From contig QCWI01000007.1 of the NCBI GenBank assembly GCA_003149635.1, positions 179,322-243,321 on the forward strand: a stretch of 64,000 nucleotides of DNA, written 5' to 3'. The notes beneath the pieces are model-generated. The model was given only the letters and a program-made list of their open reading frames with translations. It had not been told where the DNA came from and did no database searches. Made by a program: the position numbers and the translations under genes. The stretch is from Fluviicola sp. XM-24bin1 (lineage in GTDB: Bacteria > Bacteroidota > Bacteroidia > Flavobacteriales_D > Crocinitomicaceae). Positions 9,701 through 15,997 of the stretch are shown piece by piece. Positions within the stretch are counted from its first letter, which is position 1. Every line of letters begins with the position of its first letter.

Positions 9701-10077
9701 AGGTACTGGATGTTCAATACGTAACGGCGGGAATTTGTCCGGCAAGTACAGTAGAGATGGTGATTGTGAACGATTGTACGCCACAAGATTTGATCGTTCC
9801 AACGGCCTTCACACCAGGATCGGATGGAGCGCACGATACATGGGAAATCGTTGGGTTGGATAATGTATATCCGAATGCGAGAGTAACAGTGTACAACCGA
9901 TGGGGGAACAAAGTATTTGAGCACAGTTCAAGTGCAAGTAACCCGTACAGTAACAATATGTGGGATGGAACCTTTAACGGTGCGCAATTGCCAGTAGCAT
10001 CTTACTATTTCATCATCGAAACGAACGACGCGAATAGTACAGAGAAGATTGAAGGAACATTAACTATCTTACAATAA
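3793..10077 (+). CDS. Giant T9SS-secreted surface adhesin with Ig-like repeats
   Basis: 2,094 residues. A signal peptide (cleavage likely after AHA, residue 22) is followed by an N-terminal domain of about 250 residues and a glycine-rich stretch (about 270-560, many GGGGG runs). Then come Ig-like modules: five near-identical 150-residue units at 791-1540, each with a BIG_2-like half (TPWTSSNT.ATVDN.GNVTGVA.GTTTITY) and a second half with GCDSIQL, plus a degenerate sixth half-unit. Four copies of a TDPAAVC...AGSDPGTLTYW module occur near residues 630, 1690, 1765 and 1845. The last about 95 residues (PTAFTPGSDGAHDTWEI...YNRWGNKVFE) are the type B gliding-motility-associated domain that directs export by T9SS and surface attachment. 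Each unit has four cysteines at fixed places. Adhesion is inferred from architecture. Confidence 0.93.
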   Translation: MKMILRGILVLLGFFFISDAHAQRSKDGNYTVTGAAEVLNTYTNLTVNANASNTSITVASNTMNGGAFGATPLQQGDLILIVQMHGAAVDVNFFPVVAGWGNYTVPQSYFDSGFGVTPETFGQVTNYNNAGRYERVEVLSTAGANTINLTCGLTYNYTAADEVQIIRIPRFDDLTVNNGAAIVPTLWNGTTGGVVALEVDGTLTVNTTGNITATGYGFRGGQVDNTFIPGAANTGGQGSDRFLGSPAGEEGSEKGESIHGYHIEYDVIYSRYGVAGIANGGGGGGYVNAGGGGGSNAEVGAGAFNARGNEAPGYAAAYAQDASITASSGAGQGGYSLSQSNQNANFTGPNNAAWSGDGRKNAGGWGAHPLTYDAGRIFFGGGGGAGDQDSGEGGDGGRGGGIVYIVNYGTIAGDGVIAANGGAGENSNPTGQALGFNAFVGNDGAGGGGGAGTVYIENAAALTGTINLQAIGGDGGDQNIEVNAFQQNEAGGPGGAGSGGIIRFSSGAPATNVGEGDVGVTISTQLSEFPPNGATEGSDGDALSTAPYYDLIPNDVTICAGQTASPSVTVQGSYTGTLDWYTAQYGGSPIAGQTNQLTYNVTPGTTTTYWVGVCPGTFRVPVTVTVTASPNLVTTDPAAVCAPNTLDITVPAITAGSDPGTLTYWTDNGATLPHPDPTIAGSGWHYIQLDVGGGCTAIDSVFVTINPLDDASFSYSAAAYCADDADPTPTITGLGGGTFSSTAGLSINAGTGQIDLSASTPGTYTVTYTTSGPCPNSSNQVVTVNATPTISGPTSVCPGASIALTGSGTPDGTIPWTSSNTAAATVDNLANVTGVAVGSTTITYLDANGCSNTYVVSVSAAPVLDPQANITGCDSIQLPVISGTGLTGNEAYYSGTGGSGTQYAAGDWISTSMTMYIIDVSNPCTVEQSFTITVNPSPTVSGPTSVCPGASIALTGTGTPDGTTPWTSSNTAAATVDNVGNVTGVAVGSTTITYLDANGCSATYVVNVSAAPVLDPQTNITGCDSIQLPAISGTGLTGNEAYYSGTGGTGTQYAAGDWISTSMTMYINDISNPCTVEQSFSITINVSPTVSGPTSVCPGASIALTGTGTPDGTTPWTSSNTAAATVDNVGNVTGVAVGSTTITYLDANGCSATYVVNVSAAPVLDPQTNITGCDSIQLPAISGTGLTVNEAYYSGTGGTGTQYAAGDWISTSMTMYINDVSNPCTLEQSFSITINVSPTVSGPTSVCPGASIALTGTGIPDGTTPWTSSNTAAATVDNLGNVTGVAAGTTTITYLDANGCSDTYVVTVTAAPVLDPQTNITGCDSIQLPAISGTGLTSNEAYYSGTGGTGTQYAAGDWISTSITMYIYDVSNPCTVEQSFSITVNPSPTISGPTSVCPGATAALSGTGTPDGTTPWTSSNTGVATVDNLGNVTGVTAGTTTITYLDINGCSDTYVVTVTAAPVLDPVANATACDSIQLGAISGTGLTGNEAYYSGTGGTGTQYAVGDWISSSMTMYVNDVSNSCTVEQSFTITVNVSPTVSGGTAVCESSVLALSGTGTPDPVTPWSSSNTAVATVDNVGNVTGVAAGTADITYTDNNGCSNTVTITVNATPTITGNAPICAAATNTLTGSGTPDPTTPWSSSAPTVATIDNFGVVSAVAAGTTTITYLDANGCSTTEVVTVNAAPNLVITDPAAECDPAIVDLTAAAVTAGSDPGTLTYWTNNTATTAVPTPNAVGTTNTYYIQLDDGNCTTILPVNVTVNPMPTIVLTDPAAVCDPALVDLTDPAVTAGSDPGTFTYFDGMGTAVPTPTAVGSGTYFITLTDGNGCQNAGQVTATINPSPTLVVTDPASVCEPNTVNLTAAGVTAGSDPGTLTYWTDAGATTAVPTATGVTAGMYYIQLEDGNGCTAIASVNATVDPQDDATFFMTPTCDGATATLSGTAGGTYSLLSATPATIDPTTGTVTGASYNQVLDVQYVTAGICPASTVEMVIVNDCTPQDLIVPTAFTPGSDGAHDTWEIVGLDNVYPNARVTVYNRWGNKVFEHSSSASNPYSNNMWDGTFNGAQLPVASYYFIIETNDANSTEKIEGTLTILQ
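6163..8412 (+). repeat. Five tandem 450-bp coding repeats
   Basis: The landmark TCAGGGCC / TCTGGGCC followed by a TCTGTTTGTCC-type sequence recurs at 6163, 6613, 7063, 7513 and 7963, exactly 450 bp apart; a diverged sixth start is at 8413. Copies 2, 3 and 4 are nearly identical in protein and close in DNA, which suggests recent duplication or gene conversion and makes the array prone to copy-number change. Confidence 0.95.
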
Positions 10078-10084
10078 TCCGTTG

Positions 10085-10092
10085 TAAATTTG
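10085..10092 (+). promoter_or_regulatory. -7 box of the SiaB-like / deacetylase pair
   Basis: TAAATTTG, a perfect TAnnTTTG match, 27 nt before the ATG at 10120 and directly after the adhesin stop. Confidence 0.6.
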
Positions 10093-10119
10093 CGTTGAAT
10101 TAGAACCGCAATACTCACT

Positions 10120-10701
10120 ATGAATGAGACAATAAATACGGTCGCACAAAAGGTTCAAGCGCTCTTTAAAGAGACGCATGACGGCTTGGTGACCAATGAG
10201 AATCGTAAGATCTTAGTGTCTCACAACGGTACTTTTTCTCAGGAACTTGTAGGATCACTGTCTAATGGAGTTGAAAAACTTCTGGTCTCAAAAGGCGATA
10301 AGCGCATTGTGATCAAGCGCATGTTTTCCATTCTTTTGGAAGGACTTCAAAACATTCGTCTTCACGGTCAGCATGATCAAAATGGTGAGCAATTGGCCTT
10401 TTTAGTGATTGCCGCCGATGATGATTCGTACAAAGTACATATGGCGAATATGGTTGAGAATTCTGAAGTAGATAAGATTCAATCGTACTTGGATGATCTC
10501 AATAGCCAGGAAGAAGATGTGTTGAAGGAGAAATACTTGACGGTGCTTTCCAATGAATTTATGAGTTCAAAAGGCGGGGCTGGACTTGGCTTGATTACGA
10601 CGCGCATGAAATCTGGGCCGTTAGGATGTCATTTCTCAGAATTGAATGAGCATCAATCTTTATTCGTATTAGAGGTTACGTTGCCGAGAATCAAGCGATA
10701 A
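10120..10701 (+). CDS. SiaB-family protein kinase (GHKL-like, DUF6272)
   Basis: 193 residues. The N-box-like LLEGLQN (Glu-x-x-x-Asn) near residues 76-82 and the G-box-like SSKGGAGLGLI near 146-156 indicate a GHKL ATP-binding fold of the SiaB type. In Pseudomonas SiaB phosphorylates the partner-switch protein SiaC and so controls a diguanylate cyclase; no SiaC (DUF1987) or GGDEF gene is beside this copy, although a STAS antagonist lies 5 kb downstream. The stop TAA is immediately followed by the GTG of the deacetylase-family gene, so the two are very likely co-transcribed and coupled. Cytoplasmic; the substrate here is unknown. Confidence 0.85.
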   Translation: MNETINTVAQKVQALFKETHDGLVTNENRKILVSHNGTFSQELVGSLSNGVEKLLVSKGDKRIVIKRMFSILLEGLQNIRLHGQHDQNGEQLAFLVIAADDDSYKVHMANMVENSEVDKIQSYLDDLNSQEEDVLKEKYLTVLSNEFMSSKGGAGLGLITTRMKSGPLGCHFSELNEHQSLFVLEVTLPRIKR

Positions 10702-11607
10702 GTGCTTAAGGTAGCCTACAACGACATATACGTACATCCGCTTCCGGAAAATCATCGGTTTCCAATGGAGAAATATGAGTTGTTGATTCAGCAATTGCTC
10801 CACGAAGGAACCATAACTTCAGAACAAGTTTTCAGTCCCAATACCATCGCCTTAGAGGATGTATTGAAGGTACATGATGCTCAATATTTAGAACGACTTC
10901 AACGTTTGGAAGTATCTCCAAAAGAACAGCGTGTGTCGGGATTCGTCCATAATGAACGCTTGATTAATCGTGAGTTGATGATCATGGGTGGAACGAGAGA
11001 GTGCGCACAGCGGGTAGTGAGCGATGGAGGTGCGGCCATGAATATCGCAGGAGGAACGCATCATGCATTTACCAATCGCGGGGAAGGGTTTTGTCTATTA
11101 AATGATCAGGCAATTGCTGCCCAATGGTTGCTGGATAACACGGAGGTCAATAAAATTCTCATTGTCGATCTTGATGTGCACCAAGGAAATGGAACTGCCG
11201 AAATTTTCAGGAGTACTCCTGAGGTGTTTACCTTCAGTATGCATGGGAAGAATAATTATCCGCTCAAGAAAGAAGTCTCCGACATAGATCTTGAATTGGA
11301 AGATGGTTGCGGGGATGCCGAATACTTGTATCAATTGGAAAAGTCGCTGGATGGAATTCTGAAAAACTTCCAACCAGATTTCATTTTTTACCAGTGTGGC
11401 GTGGATGTCGTTGCGACGGATAAATTGGGGCGATTGGGCTTGACACGAGAAGGATGTAAAAGAAGGGATCAAGTAGTTTTTGAGACCGTCCGTCAATTGG
11501 AACTTCCTGTAGTTTGTACGATGGGAGGCGGTTACAGCCCACACATCAAAGACATTGTGGAGGCGCATGCGAATACCTATCGAGTTGCTCAAGATATTCT
11601 TTTCTAA
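10702..11607 (+). CDS. Histone deacetylase superfamily protein (zinc amidohydrolase)
   Basis: 301 residues from a GTG that directly abuts the preceding stop codon. The active site is complete: His120-His121 in GGTHHAF, DLDVH with zinc ligands Asp158 and His160, the third ligand Asp240 in ATDKLGRLG, and the transition-state Tyr in MGGGYS near residue 276. Bacterial members (AcuC, acetylpolyamine and acetyl-lysine deacetylases) remove acetyl groups from lysines or polyamines; the substrate cannot be told from the sequence. No signal peptide, so cytoplasmic. Pairing with a SiaB-type kinase is the only contextual clue. Confidence 0.92.
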   Translation: MLKVAYNDIYVHPLPENHRFPMEKYELLIQQLLHEGTITSEQVFSPNTIALEDVLKVHDAQYLERLQRLEVSPKEQRVSGFVHNERLINRELMIMGGTRECAQRVVSDGGAAMNIAGGTHHAFTNRGEGFCLLNDQAIAAQWLLDNTEVNKILIVDLDVHQGNGTAEIFRSTPEVFTFSMHGKNNYPLKKEVSDIDLELEDGCGDAEYLYQLEKSLDGILKNFQPDFIFYQCGVDVVATDKLGRLGLTREGCKRRDQVVFETVRQLELPVVCTMGGGYSPHIKDIVEAHANTYRVAQDILF

Positions 11608-11637
11608 TCCAAGTGAAGATCGAATTGAATTTTGTCT

Positions 11638-11645
11638 TATATTTG
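11638..11645 (+). promoter_or_regulatory. -7 box of the 51-residue Cys/Lys-rich gene
   Basis: TATATTTG, a perfect TAnnTTTG match in the gap after the deacetylase gene, 19 nt before the ATG at 11665. It supports the small open frame as a separately transcribed gene. Confidence 0.6.
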
Positions 11646-11664
11646 TTTAGATTAATTCTAAATA

Positions 11665-11820
11665 ATGAGGTTCTCTGAAGTTCAACTAGCGCAAAATGTA
11701 GCCCATCAGGAAGCACAATTGTTCGTTCCTTGTTCATCAGAAATGTGCGGAAAGAAGAAAAAGTGCTGCAAGAAGTACAAAAAGAAAGCCGTTCACTGTA
11801 AGAAGTGTCCGAAGTTGTAA
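11665..11820 (+). CDS. 51-residue Cys/Lys-rich small protein
   Basis: The reading frame ATG 11665 to TAA 11818-11820 encodes 51 residues. The first half (MRFSEVQLAQNVAHQEAQLF) is ordinary; the second half is dominated by lysine and cysteine in the order C-SSEM-C-GKKKK-CC-KKYKKKAVH-C-KK-C, six cysteines in 27 residues. It has its own TAnnTTTG box and sits in an otherwise empty 258-bp gap. The cysteine spacing suggests metal binding or a redox role, and the charge suggests nucleic-acid or acidic-partner binding; both are inferences. I have a vague memory of similar KKKCCKKYKKK proteins in Flavobacteriales but cannot name a family. Confidence 0.65.
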   Translation: MRFSEVQLAQNVAHQEAQLFVPCSSEMCGKKKKCCKKYKKKAVHCKKCPKL

Positions 11821-11865
11821 TCTCATTTTCCATTTCTTTTTTGATTGTTGTAAATTCGGCCCATC

Positions 11866-13059
11866 ATGAAATGGACGCCGTTAGCCATCTTACTTCTTAT
11901 CATTACGTCTTGTTCAGGATCTTCTGATGCAATTCAAGATCAAGAGATTGAAAACGAACAGATCATTCGCATCTATTCCGATTCGATTGGTTGGGACGGA
12001 AAACTTCCGTGTGAAATAACCTACGCCGGAAAGAAGTACAAGGCAGCCATTAAATACCGAGGTGGCATCTCCAGTCAATATCCCAAACATTCCATGACCG
12101 TTGAATTTGAGGAAAAAGTGACGCTTGGAAACCTCCCAACAAACGACGATTTCATCTTTAATGCCAGCTATATCGATAAGACCTTTCAGCGTCACAAGCT
12201 GAGTTATGATATTTTTCGTTTGATGAATTCCGAAAACAAGGCTCCGCGGTGTGACTACCTTCCGATTTATCTCAACGATAAGTATATCGGGTTGTACGTG
12301 ATCATGGAAAAAGTGAACGGTTCATGGTTGGGATTTGATAAAGCGAATCCTCAAGGTTCGAGACTATTCAAAGATCCTTTTGTGTTTGTGGAAGAGCGAT
12401 TGCCGAATGTTCAAGAGCCAGATAATTACTACCAGCAAAAATTTCCGAAACAAAACAGCTTAGATTGCAATCACGAGTTGGATACATTCAAGAAATTCCT
12501 CTTCGAATCCAGCGACGAACAATTTATCGAAGAATACAAGGATTGGGTCGATGTAAGAAGTTTGATCGATTGGCATTTGTTGTTGCTCCTAACAAATAAT
12601 GATGACGGACTGATCAAGAATTTTTATCTCTACTCGGAAAATGGACGGCCATTGAAATTTGTTCCCTGGGATTACGATCATTCTTTCGGGCGCGATGGAA
12701 ACTACGAGTTGAATCTCATCGACCGACCGGTGGATTGCGAGAAGGTAGTTTTAATCGGAAGATTGATGCATTTACCATCAACAGGATATGCGGAACGATT
12801 GGCAAAACAATGGAAAGAATATCGCCGAAGACAATTTGGGGAAGGAACCTTGTTAAGTTTTATCGATGCCAACAGTAAGAAGCTTCAGCAATATCTGGAA
12901 GACAACTTCAAGCGATGGCCATTAGATGGAGTAGGGTATTTGGATGCCAACAACTACGACGAGGAAATAGCGATCATGAAGCAATACATTTCCATGCGTC
13001 TAGAGCAGTTGGATGCCTTTTTTAGTAATTTAGAGTATGGCGAAGAAGAAAAAGATTAA
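11866..13059 (+). CDS. CotH-kinase-family lipoprotein
   Basis: 397 residues with a lipobox (LLIITSC, Cys16), so probably membrane-anchored and exported. The CotH features are visible in order: KYRGGISSQYPKHSMTVEFE near 62-85, a YLPIYLNDKYIGLYVIMEKV segment near 136-155, then NNDDGLIKNFYLY and PWDYDHSFGRD near 245-285, the latter holding the metal-binding Asp residues of the kinase-like active site. CotH proteins are atypical protein kinases first known from Bacillus spore coats; exported bacterial copies have unknown targets. A TAAATTCG box ends 7 nt before the ATG. The 3' end overlaps the SUI1-like gene by 23 bp. Confidence 0.9.
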   Translation: MKWTPLAILLLIITSCSGSSDAIQDQEIENEQIIRIYSDSIGWDGKLPCEITYAGKKYKAAIKYRGGISSQYPKHSMTVEFEEKVTLGNLPTNDDFIFNASYIDKTFQRHKLSYDIFRLMNSENKAPRCDYLPIYLNDKYIGLYVIMEKVNGSWLGFDKANPQGSRLFKDPFVFVEERLPNVQEPDNYYQQKFPKQNSLDCNHELDTFKKFLFESSDEQFIEEYKDWVDVRSLIDWHLLLLLTNNDDGLIKNFYLYSENGRPLKFVPWDYDHSFGRDGNYELNLIDRPVDCEKVVLIGRLMHLPSTGYAERLAKQWKEYRRRQFGEGTLLSFIDANSKKLQQYLEDNFKRWPLDGVGYLDANNYDEEIAIMKQYISMRLEQLDAFFSNLEYGEEEKD

Positions 13060-13375
13060 CGTGGTGTATTCCACCAACCCCGATTTCAATTTTGATTACG
13101 AAGAAGACGCGTTCGACGAAACATTGCCACCTTCAGAACAAAACTTATACGTTTCCATCGATCGCAAACAGCGAAAAGGGAAGGAAGTAACCCTTGTCGA
13201 AGGATTCGTAGGAGATCCAGATGATCTAAAAGACCTAGGCAAAATGCTTAAGAGCAAATGCGGTGTGGGAGGCTCTGTGAAAGACGGCGAAATCTTAATT
13301 CAGGGGAATGTTCGTGACAAAGTATATGACCTCCTAGTGAAAGAAGGCTATTCCGTAAAGAAGAAAGGCAGTTAA
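13037..13375 (+). CDS. SUI1/YciH-family translation initiation factor
   Basis: 112 residues. The SUI1 (eIF1-like) core is complete: VTLVEGFVGDPDDLKDLGKMLKSKCGVGGSVKDGEILIQG, then a C-terminal basic tail. Bacterial YciH proteins bind the small ribosomal subunit and are proposed to increase initiation fidelity. The start lies inside the last 23 bp of the CotH gene in another frame, so translation is probably coupled. The stop overlaps the stop of the converging minus-strand lipoprotein gene by 4 bp. Confidence 0.93.
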   Translation: MAKKKKINVVYSTNPDFNFDYEEDAFDETLPPSEQNLYVSIDRKQRKGKEVTLVEGFVGDPDDLKDLGKMLKSKCGVGGSVKDGEILIQGNVRDKVYDLLVKEGYSVKKKGS

Positions 13376-14052
13376 GCTTTTTTGAACTCCATAGATTCCA
13401 TAACCATTTGAGTCTCTTTACTCTGTTCCTCGTCAAGATATGTTTCGATGACTACCAAAGCAAAGCCTTTGACGATGGTGCAATGGTATTTTTGCAGTAC
13501 TTCCACTCCATAGGTATTAGCACGTCCTTTTAACGTGAAGAACGTACGGCCGTCTATTTTTTCTTCCTCAATAACGCCATCTTGCTTAATGCCCATGTTT
13601 GTTTTAGACCATGTATCTCGGATCTTTTCAAGGTACTCATCACCATACTGTATATCGTGCATCGTAACATTTTCCGATAATACGAGTACCGATGGATTAA
13701 ACATTCCCGTGAACGTTTCTGGATCGTGTTTAAAAGCACCAAAATGCTGAGCTGTTCTAACTTTCGCGGCCTCAAATGACTTTTTCAGTTTTTTGTTTGA
13801 TTGGCTAGAGACTTCAACCCCCATATCCATCAGAGATTCCAACTCTTCGTAAGTCAAAACATCCCATTCTTGATCGTATTCGAAAGAAAGATTGAAATAG
13901 TTGTTGGTGTAACGCCCATCTTTGGCTTCACCAATGTCAAAATTATCGGGAACTTCTTTTTCTTGAAGGCGTTCGTCAGGGTTGTTGTTCTTCTTGCCGT
14001 TTTGACATCCAATGAGAACAAATAATGCGAGTAGAATGGTTAGAGATTTCAT
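13372..14052 (-). CDS. Lipoprotein of unknown function
   Basis: 226 residues. The ATG at 14052 was chosen over the upstream one at 14142 because it begins a lipoprotein signal (MKSLTILLALFVLIGC, Cys16) and the longer version would read through a hairpin at 14094-14140. After a short Asn/Lys-rich linker the protein has a mixed alpha/beta look (NYFNLSFEYDQEWDVL..., GRTFFTLKGR, IVKGFALVVIETYLDEEQ) resembling PsbP/MOG1-like proteins that assess a bound or host protein. I cannot assign a family. It converges with the SUI1 gene. Confidence 0.75.
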   Translation of the reverse strand: MKSLTILLALFVLIGCQNGKKNNNPDERLQEKEVPDNFDIGEAKDGRYTNNYFNLSFEYDQEWDVLTYEELESLMDMGVEVSSQSNKKLKKSFEAAKVRTAQHFGAFKHDPETFTGMFNPSVLVLSENVTMHDIQYGDEYLEKIRDTWSKTNMGIKQDGVIEEEKIDGRTFFTLKGRANTYGVEVLQKYHCTIVKGFALVVIETYLDEEQSKETQMVMESMEFKKA

Positions 14053-14080
14053 GATGTATTTGATATTAAAACCAAAGGTA

Positions 14081-14140
14081 GTCAAAAAAAGAAGCCTGAT
14101 TCCAAACCTTCGATTCGCAAGAACGGATTTAAAATCAGGC
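14081..14140 (-). promoter_or_regulatory. Hairpin plus T-run upstream of the lipoprotein gene
   Basis: On the minus strand the arms 14140-14133 and 14101-14094 (GCCTGATT / AATCAGGC) enclose a 31-nt loop and are followed by TTCTTTTTTTGAC, 28 nt before the ATG at 14052. No minus-strand gene lies upstream, so this is either an attenuator in the lipoprotein leader or a terminator that blocks antisense transcription. Confidence 0.45.
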
Positions 14141-14323
14141 AACCTAAACCAAAAACAAACGAAAACCTGAGATAGTTTTCTTTTCTACTCACCTAACCAG
14201 TACCAAGGTACATGCTTTTAGCCTTCGATTTTTGAGAAAAATGTGAAGTGTAATTACGATTGATTTAACGGGGCAGAAAGAAGTATTAAATGGAATTTGG
14301 AAGTGCAGAGTTGGTATAAGGTG

Positions 14324-14363
14324 GAAAGTAGAAAGTCAAAGGAAGCATCATCTTTCTACTTTC
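14324..14363. repeat. 12-bp perfect inverted repeat (AAAGTAGAAAG family)
   Basis: GAAAGTAGAAAG and CTTTCTACTTTC flank a 16-nt loop. A related hairpin with AAAGTAGAAAG lies upstream of aroC at 28039-28095. Confidence 0.75.
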
Positions 14364-14366
14364 AGT

Positions 14367-14390
14367 CTCACACTCACACTCACACTCACA
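14367..14390. repeat. (CTCACA)4 microsatellite
   Basis: Four perfect 6-bp units, followed by a CC-containing variant and CCAACT units. Located about 90 bp upstream of the pyrR promoter box. Confidence 0.85.
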
Positions 14391-14477
14391 CTCCAACTCC
14401 AACTACTCCAAACTTCCAATGTTCAATTCTTGTTAATATCCTCCTCAAGAACGCAACGCTCTATCAAAAATTCCGTT

Positions 14478-14485
14478 TATCTTTG
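14478..14485 (+). promoter_or_regulatory. -7 box of pyrR, leaderless geometry
   Basis: TATCTTTG with only five bases (CAACG) before the ATG at 14491. As Bacteroidota transcription usually starts a few bases after this box, the pyrR message should begin at or next to its start codon. Confidence 0.55.
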
Positions 14486-14490
14486 CAACG

Positions 14491-15039
14491 ATGGAAAGGC
14501 AAGTAATTCTCAATGCAAAACATGTTGAACTTACCGTGAATCGCCTTTGTTATCAATTGATCGAAACCCACAACGATTTCTCGAATTCTGTACTCATTGG
14601 CTTGCAGCCCAGAGGCGTGAACGTTCTCACACGTTTGAAAGAACGATTGGAGACGATTCTCGGCCATGAGGTGGTGTGCGGAAACCTGGATATCACTTTC
14701 TATCGTGACGACTTCCGCAGAAGAGAAATTCCGTTAATTCCAAGTGCAACGAACATCGATTTTGTGATCGAAAACAAAGATGTCGTTCTTATCGACGATG
14801 TATTGTACACCGGTCGTTCCATTCGTTCAGGATTGGATGCCTTACTCGCTTTCGGTCGACCACAAAAAGTGGAGTTACTTACGCTGATCGATCGTAGGTT
14901 CCAGCGCGATTTACCAATTCAGGCGGATTATGTCGGGAAAACGGTGGATTCGCTTACATCGGAAAGGGTTTCAGTAGAATGGAAAGAGCTTGAAGGAGAA
15001 GATAAAGTAGTGTTATTTACACCAGATACCAATGGATAA
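14491..15039 (+). CDS. pyrR: Bifunctional pyr operon regulator / uracil phosphoribosyltransferase PyrR
   Basis: 182 residues, full family length. The PRPP-binding signature VVLIDDVLYTGRS is at 98-110, and the PRG near residue 40 and DITFYRDDFRRR near 67-78 fit PyrR. In Firmicutes PyrR binds pyr mRNA in response to UMP; it also has UPRTase activity (uracil + PRPP to UMP). Here the gene leads a pyrR-pyrB operon, overlapping pyrB by 8 bp. No PyrR anti-terminator/attenuator structure is visible between the -7 box and the ATG, so RNA-binding regulation of its own operon is not supported by this leader. Confidence 0.95.
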   Translation: MERQVILNAKHVELTVNRLCYQLIETHNDFSNSVLIGLQPRGVNVLTRLKERLETILGHEVVCGNLDITFYRDDFRRREIPLIPSATNIDFVIENKDVVLIDDVLYTGRSIRSGLDALLAFGRPQKVELLTLIDRRFQRDLPIQADYVGKTVDSLTSERVSVEWKELEGEDKVVLFTPDTNG

Positions 15040-15964
15040 TTTAAGTGTTGATCACCTTACCGGAATAAAGAACCTGACTGAAAACGACATACAACTCATT
15101 TTCAAAACGGCGGATGCTTTCAAGGAAGTAATCAACCGACCGATTAAAAAGGTGCCATCGCTTAGAGATATTACCATTGCGAACTTGTTCTTTGAGAACT
15201 CCACGAGAACACGATTATCCTTCGAATTAGCAGAAAAGCGCTTGTCGGCAGATACAGTAAATTTCTCCGCCGCAAGTAGCTCAGTGAAGAAAGGAGAAAC
15301 CCTCATCGATACGGTGAACAACATCCTTTCGATGAAAGTCGATATGGTTGTAATGCGTCACCCGAACCCGGGAGCGGCGAAGTTTCTCTCGGAGCGTGTG
15401 GATGCCAGAGTCATCAATGCAGGAGACGGAACCCATGAACATCCAACACAAGCACTTTTGGATTCGTATTCTATTCGCGAAAGGTTGGGTGATGTAGCAG
15501 GGAAGAAAGTCGTAATCGTAGGAGATATTTTGCACTCTCGAGTGGCACTTTCTAACATTTACTGTTTGCAAAAACTTGGGGCAGAAGTGATGGTTTGTGG
15601 GCCAACGACGTTGATTCCAAAGTATATCGGAGATCTAGGTGTAAAAGTGGAGCACAACCTTCAAAAAGCCTTGGAATGGTGTGACGTGGCGAACATGCTC
15701 CGCATTCAGTTAGAACGACAAGATATCAAGTACTTCCCATCGCTGAGAGAATACAGCATGCAGTACGGATTGACCAAAGAAATTTTGGACAATCTCTCGA
15801 AGAAAATTGTTGTAATGCACCCAGGGCCAATCAATCGTGGAGTTGAAATTACAAGCGACGTAGCAGACTCCGATCAGGCCATTATTTTGGATCAAGTAGA
15901 GAATGGAGTGGCGGTTCGAATGGCCGTAATTTATTTGTTGGCTTCCAAAATCAAACGCCAATAA
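15032..15964 (+). CDS. pyrB: Aspartate carbamoyltransferase catalytic subunit
   Basis: 310 residues. PyrB joins carbamoyl phosphate and aspartate in the first committed step of pyrimidine synthesis in the cytoplasm. The carbamoyl-phosphate loop FFENSTRTR is at 53-61, the Ser/Lys loop SSSVKKGET near 82-90, HPTQ at 138-141, and the late HPGPINRG motif near 268. Length and motifs are complete. It overlaps pyrR by 8 bp. No pyrI regulatory-subunit gene is adjacent. Confidence 0.97.
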   Translation: MDNLSVDHLTGIKNLTENDIQLIFKTADAFKEVINRPIKKVPSLRDITIANLFFENSTRTRLSFELAEKRLSADTVNFSAASSSVKKGETLIDTVNNILSMKVDMVVMRHPNPGAAKFLSERVDARVINAGDGTHEHPTQALLDSYSIRERLGDVAGKKVVIVGDILHSRVALSNIYCLQKLGAEVMVCGPTTLIPKYIGDLGVKVEHNLQKALEWCDVANMLRIQLERQDIKYFPSLREYSMQYGLTKEILDNLSKKIVVMHPGPINRGVEITSDVADSDQAIILDQVENGVAVRMAVIYLLASKIKRQ

Positions 15965-15997
15965 AAAATTGTTACATTTGAAAGAAACACCTAACAC

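Larger units (their letters stand above)
14053..14490. other. 438-bp intergenic region rich in inverted repeats
   Basis: No gene recognised. It holds an 8-bp hairpin with a long loop (14094-14140) followed on the minus strand by a T-run; a perfect 12-bp inverted repeat (14324-14335 / 14352-14363); four copies of the hexanucleotide CTCACA (14367-14390) followed by CCAACT units; and the -7 box of pyrR. Confidence 0.8.

Noticed and set aside
14297..14506. 69-codon plus-strand open frame with a Thr/His/Pro run
   Set aside because: It is the translation of an inverted repeat and the (CTCACA)n microsatellite and overlaps the pyrR start.
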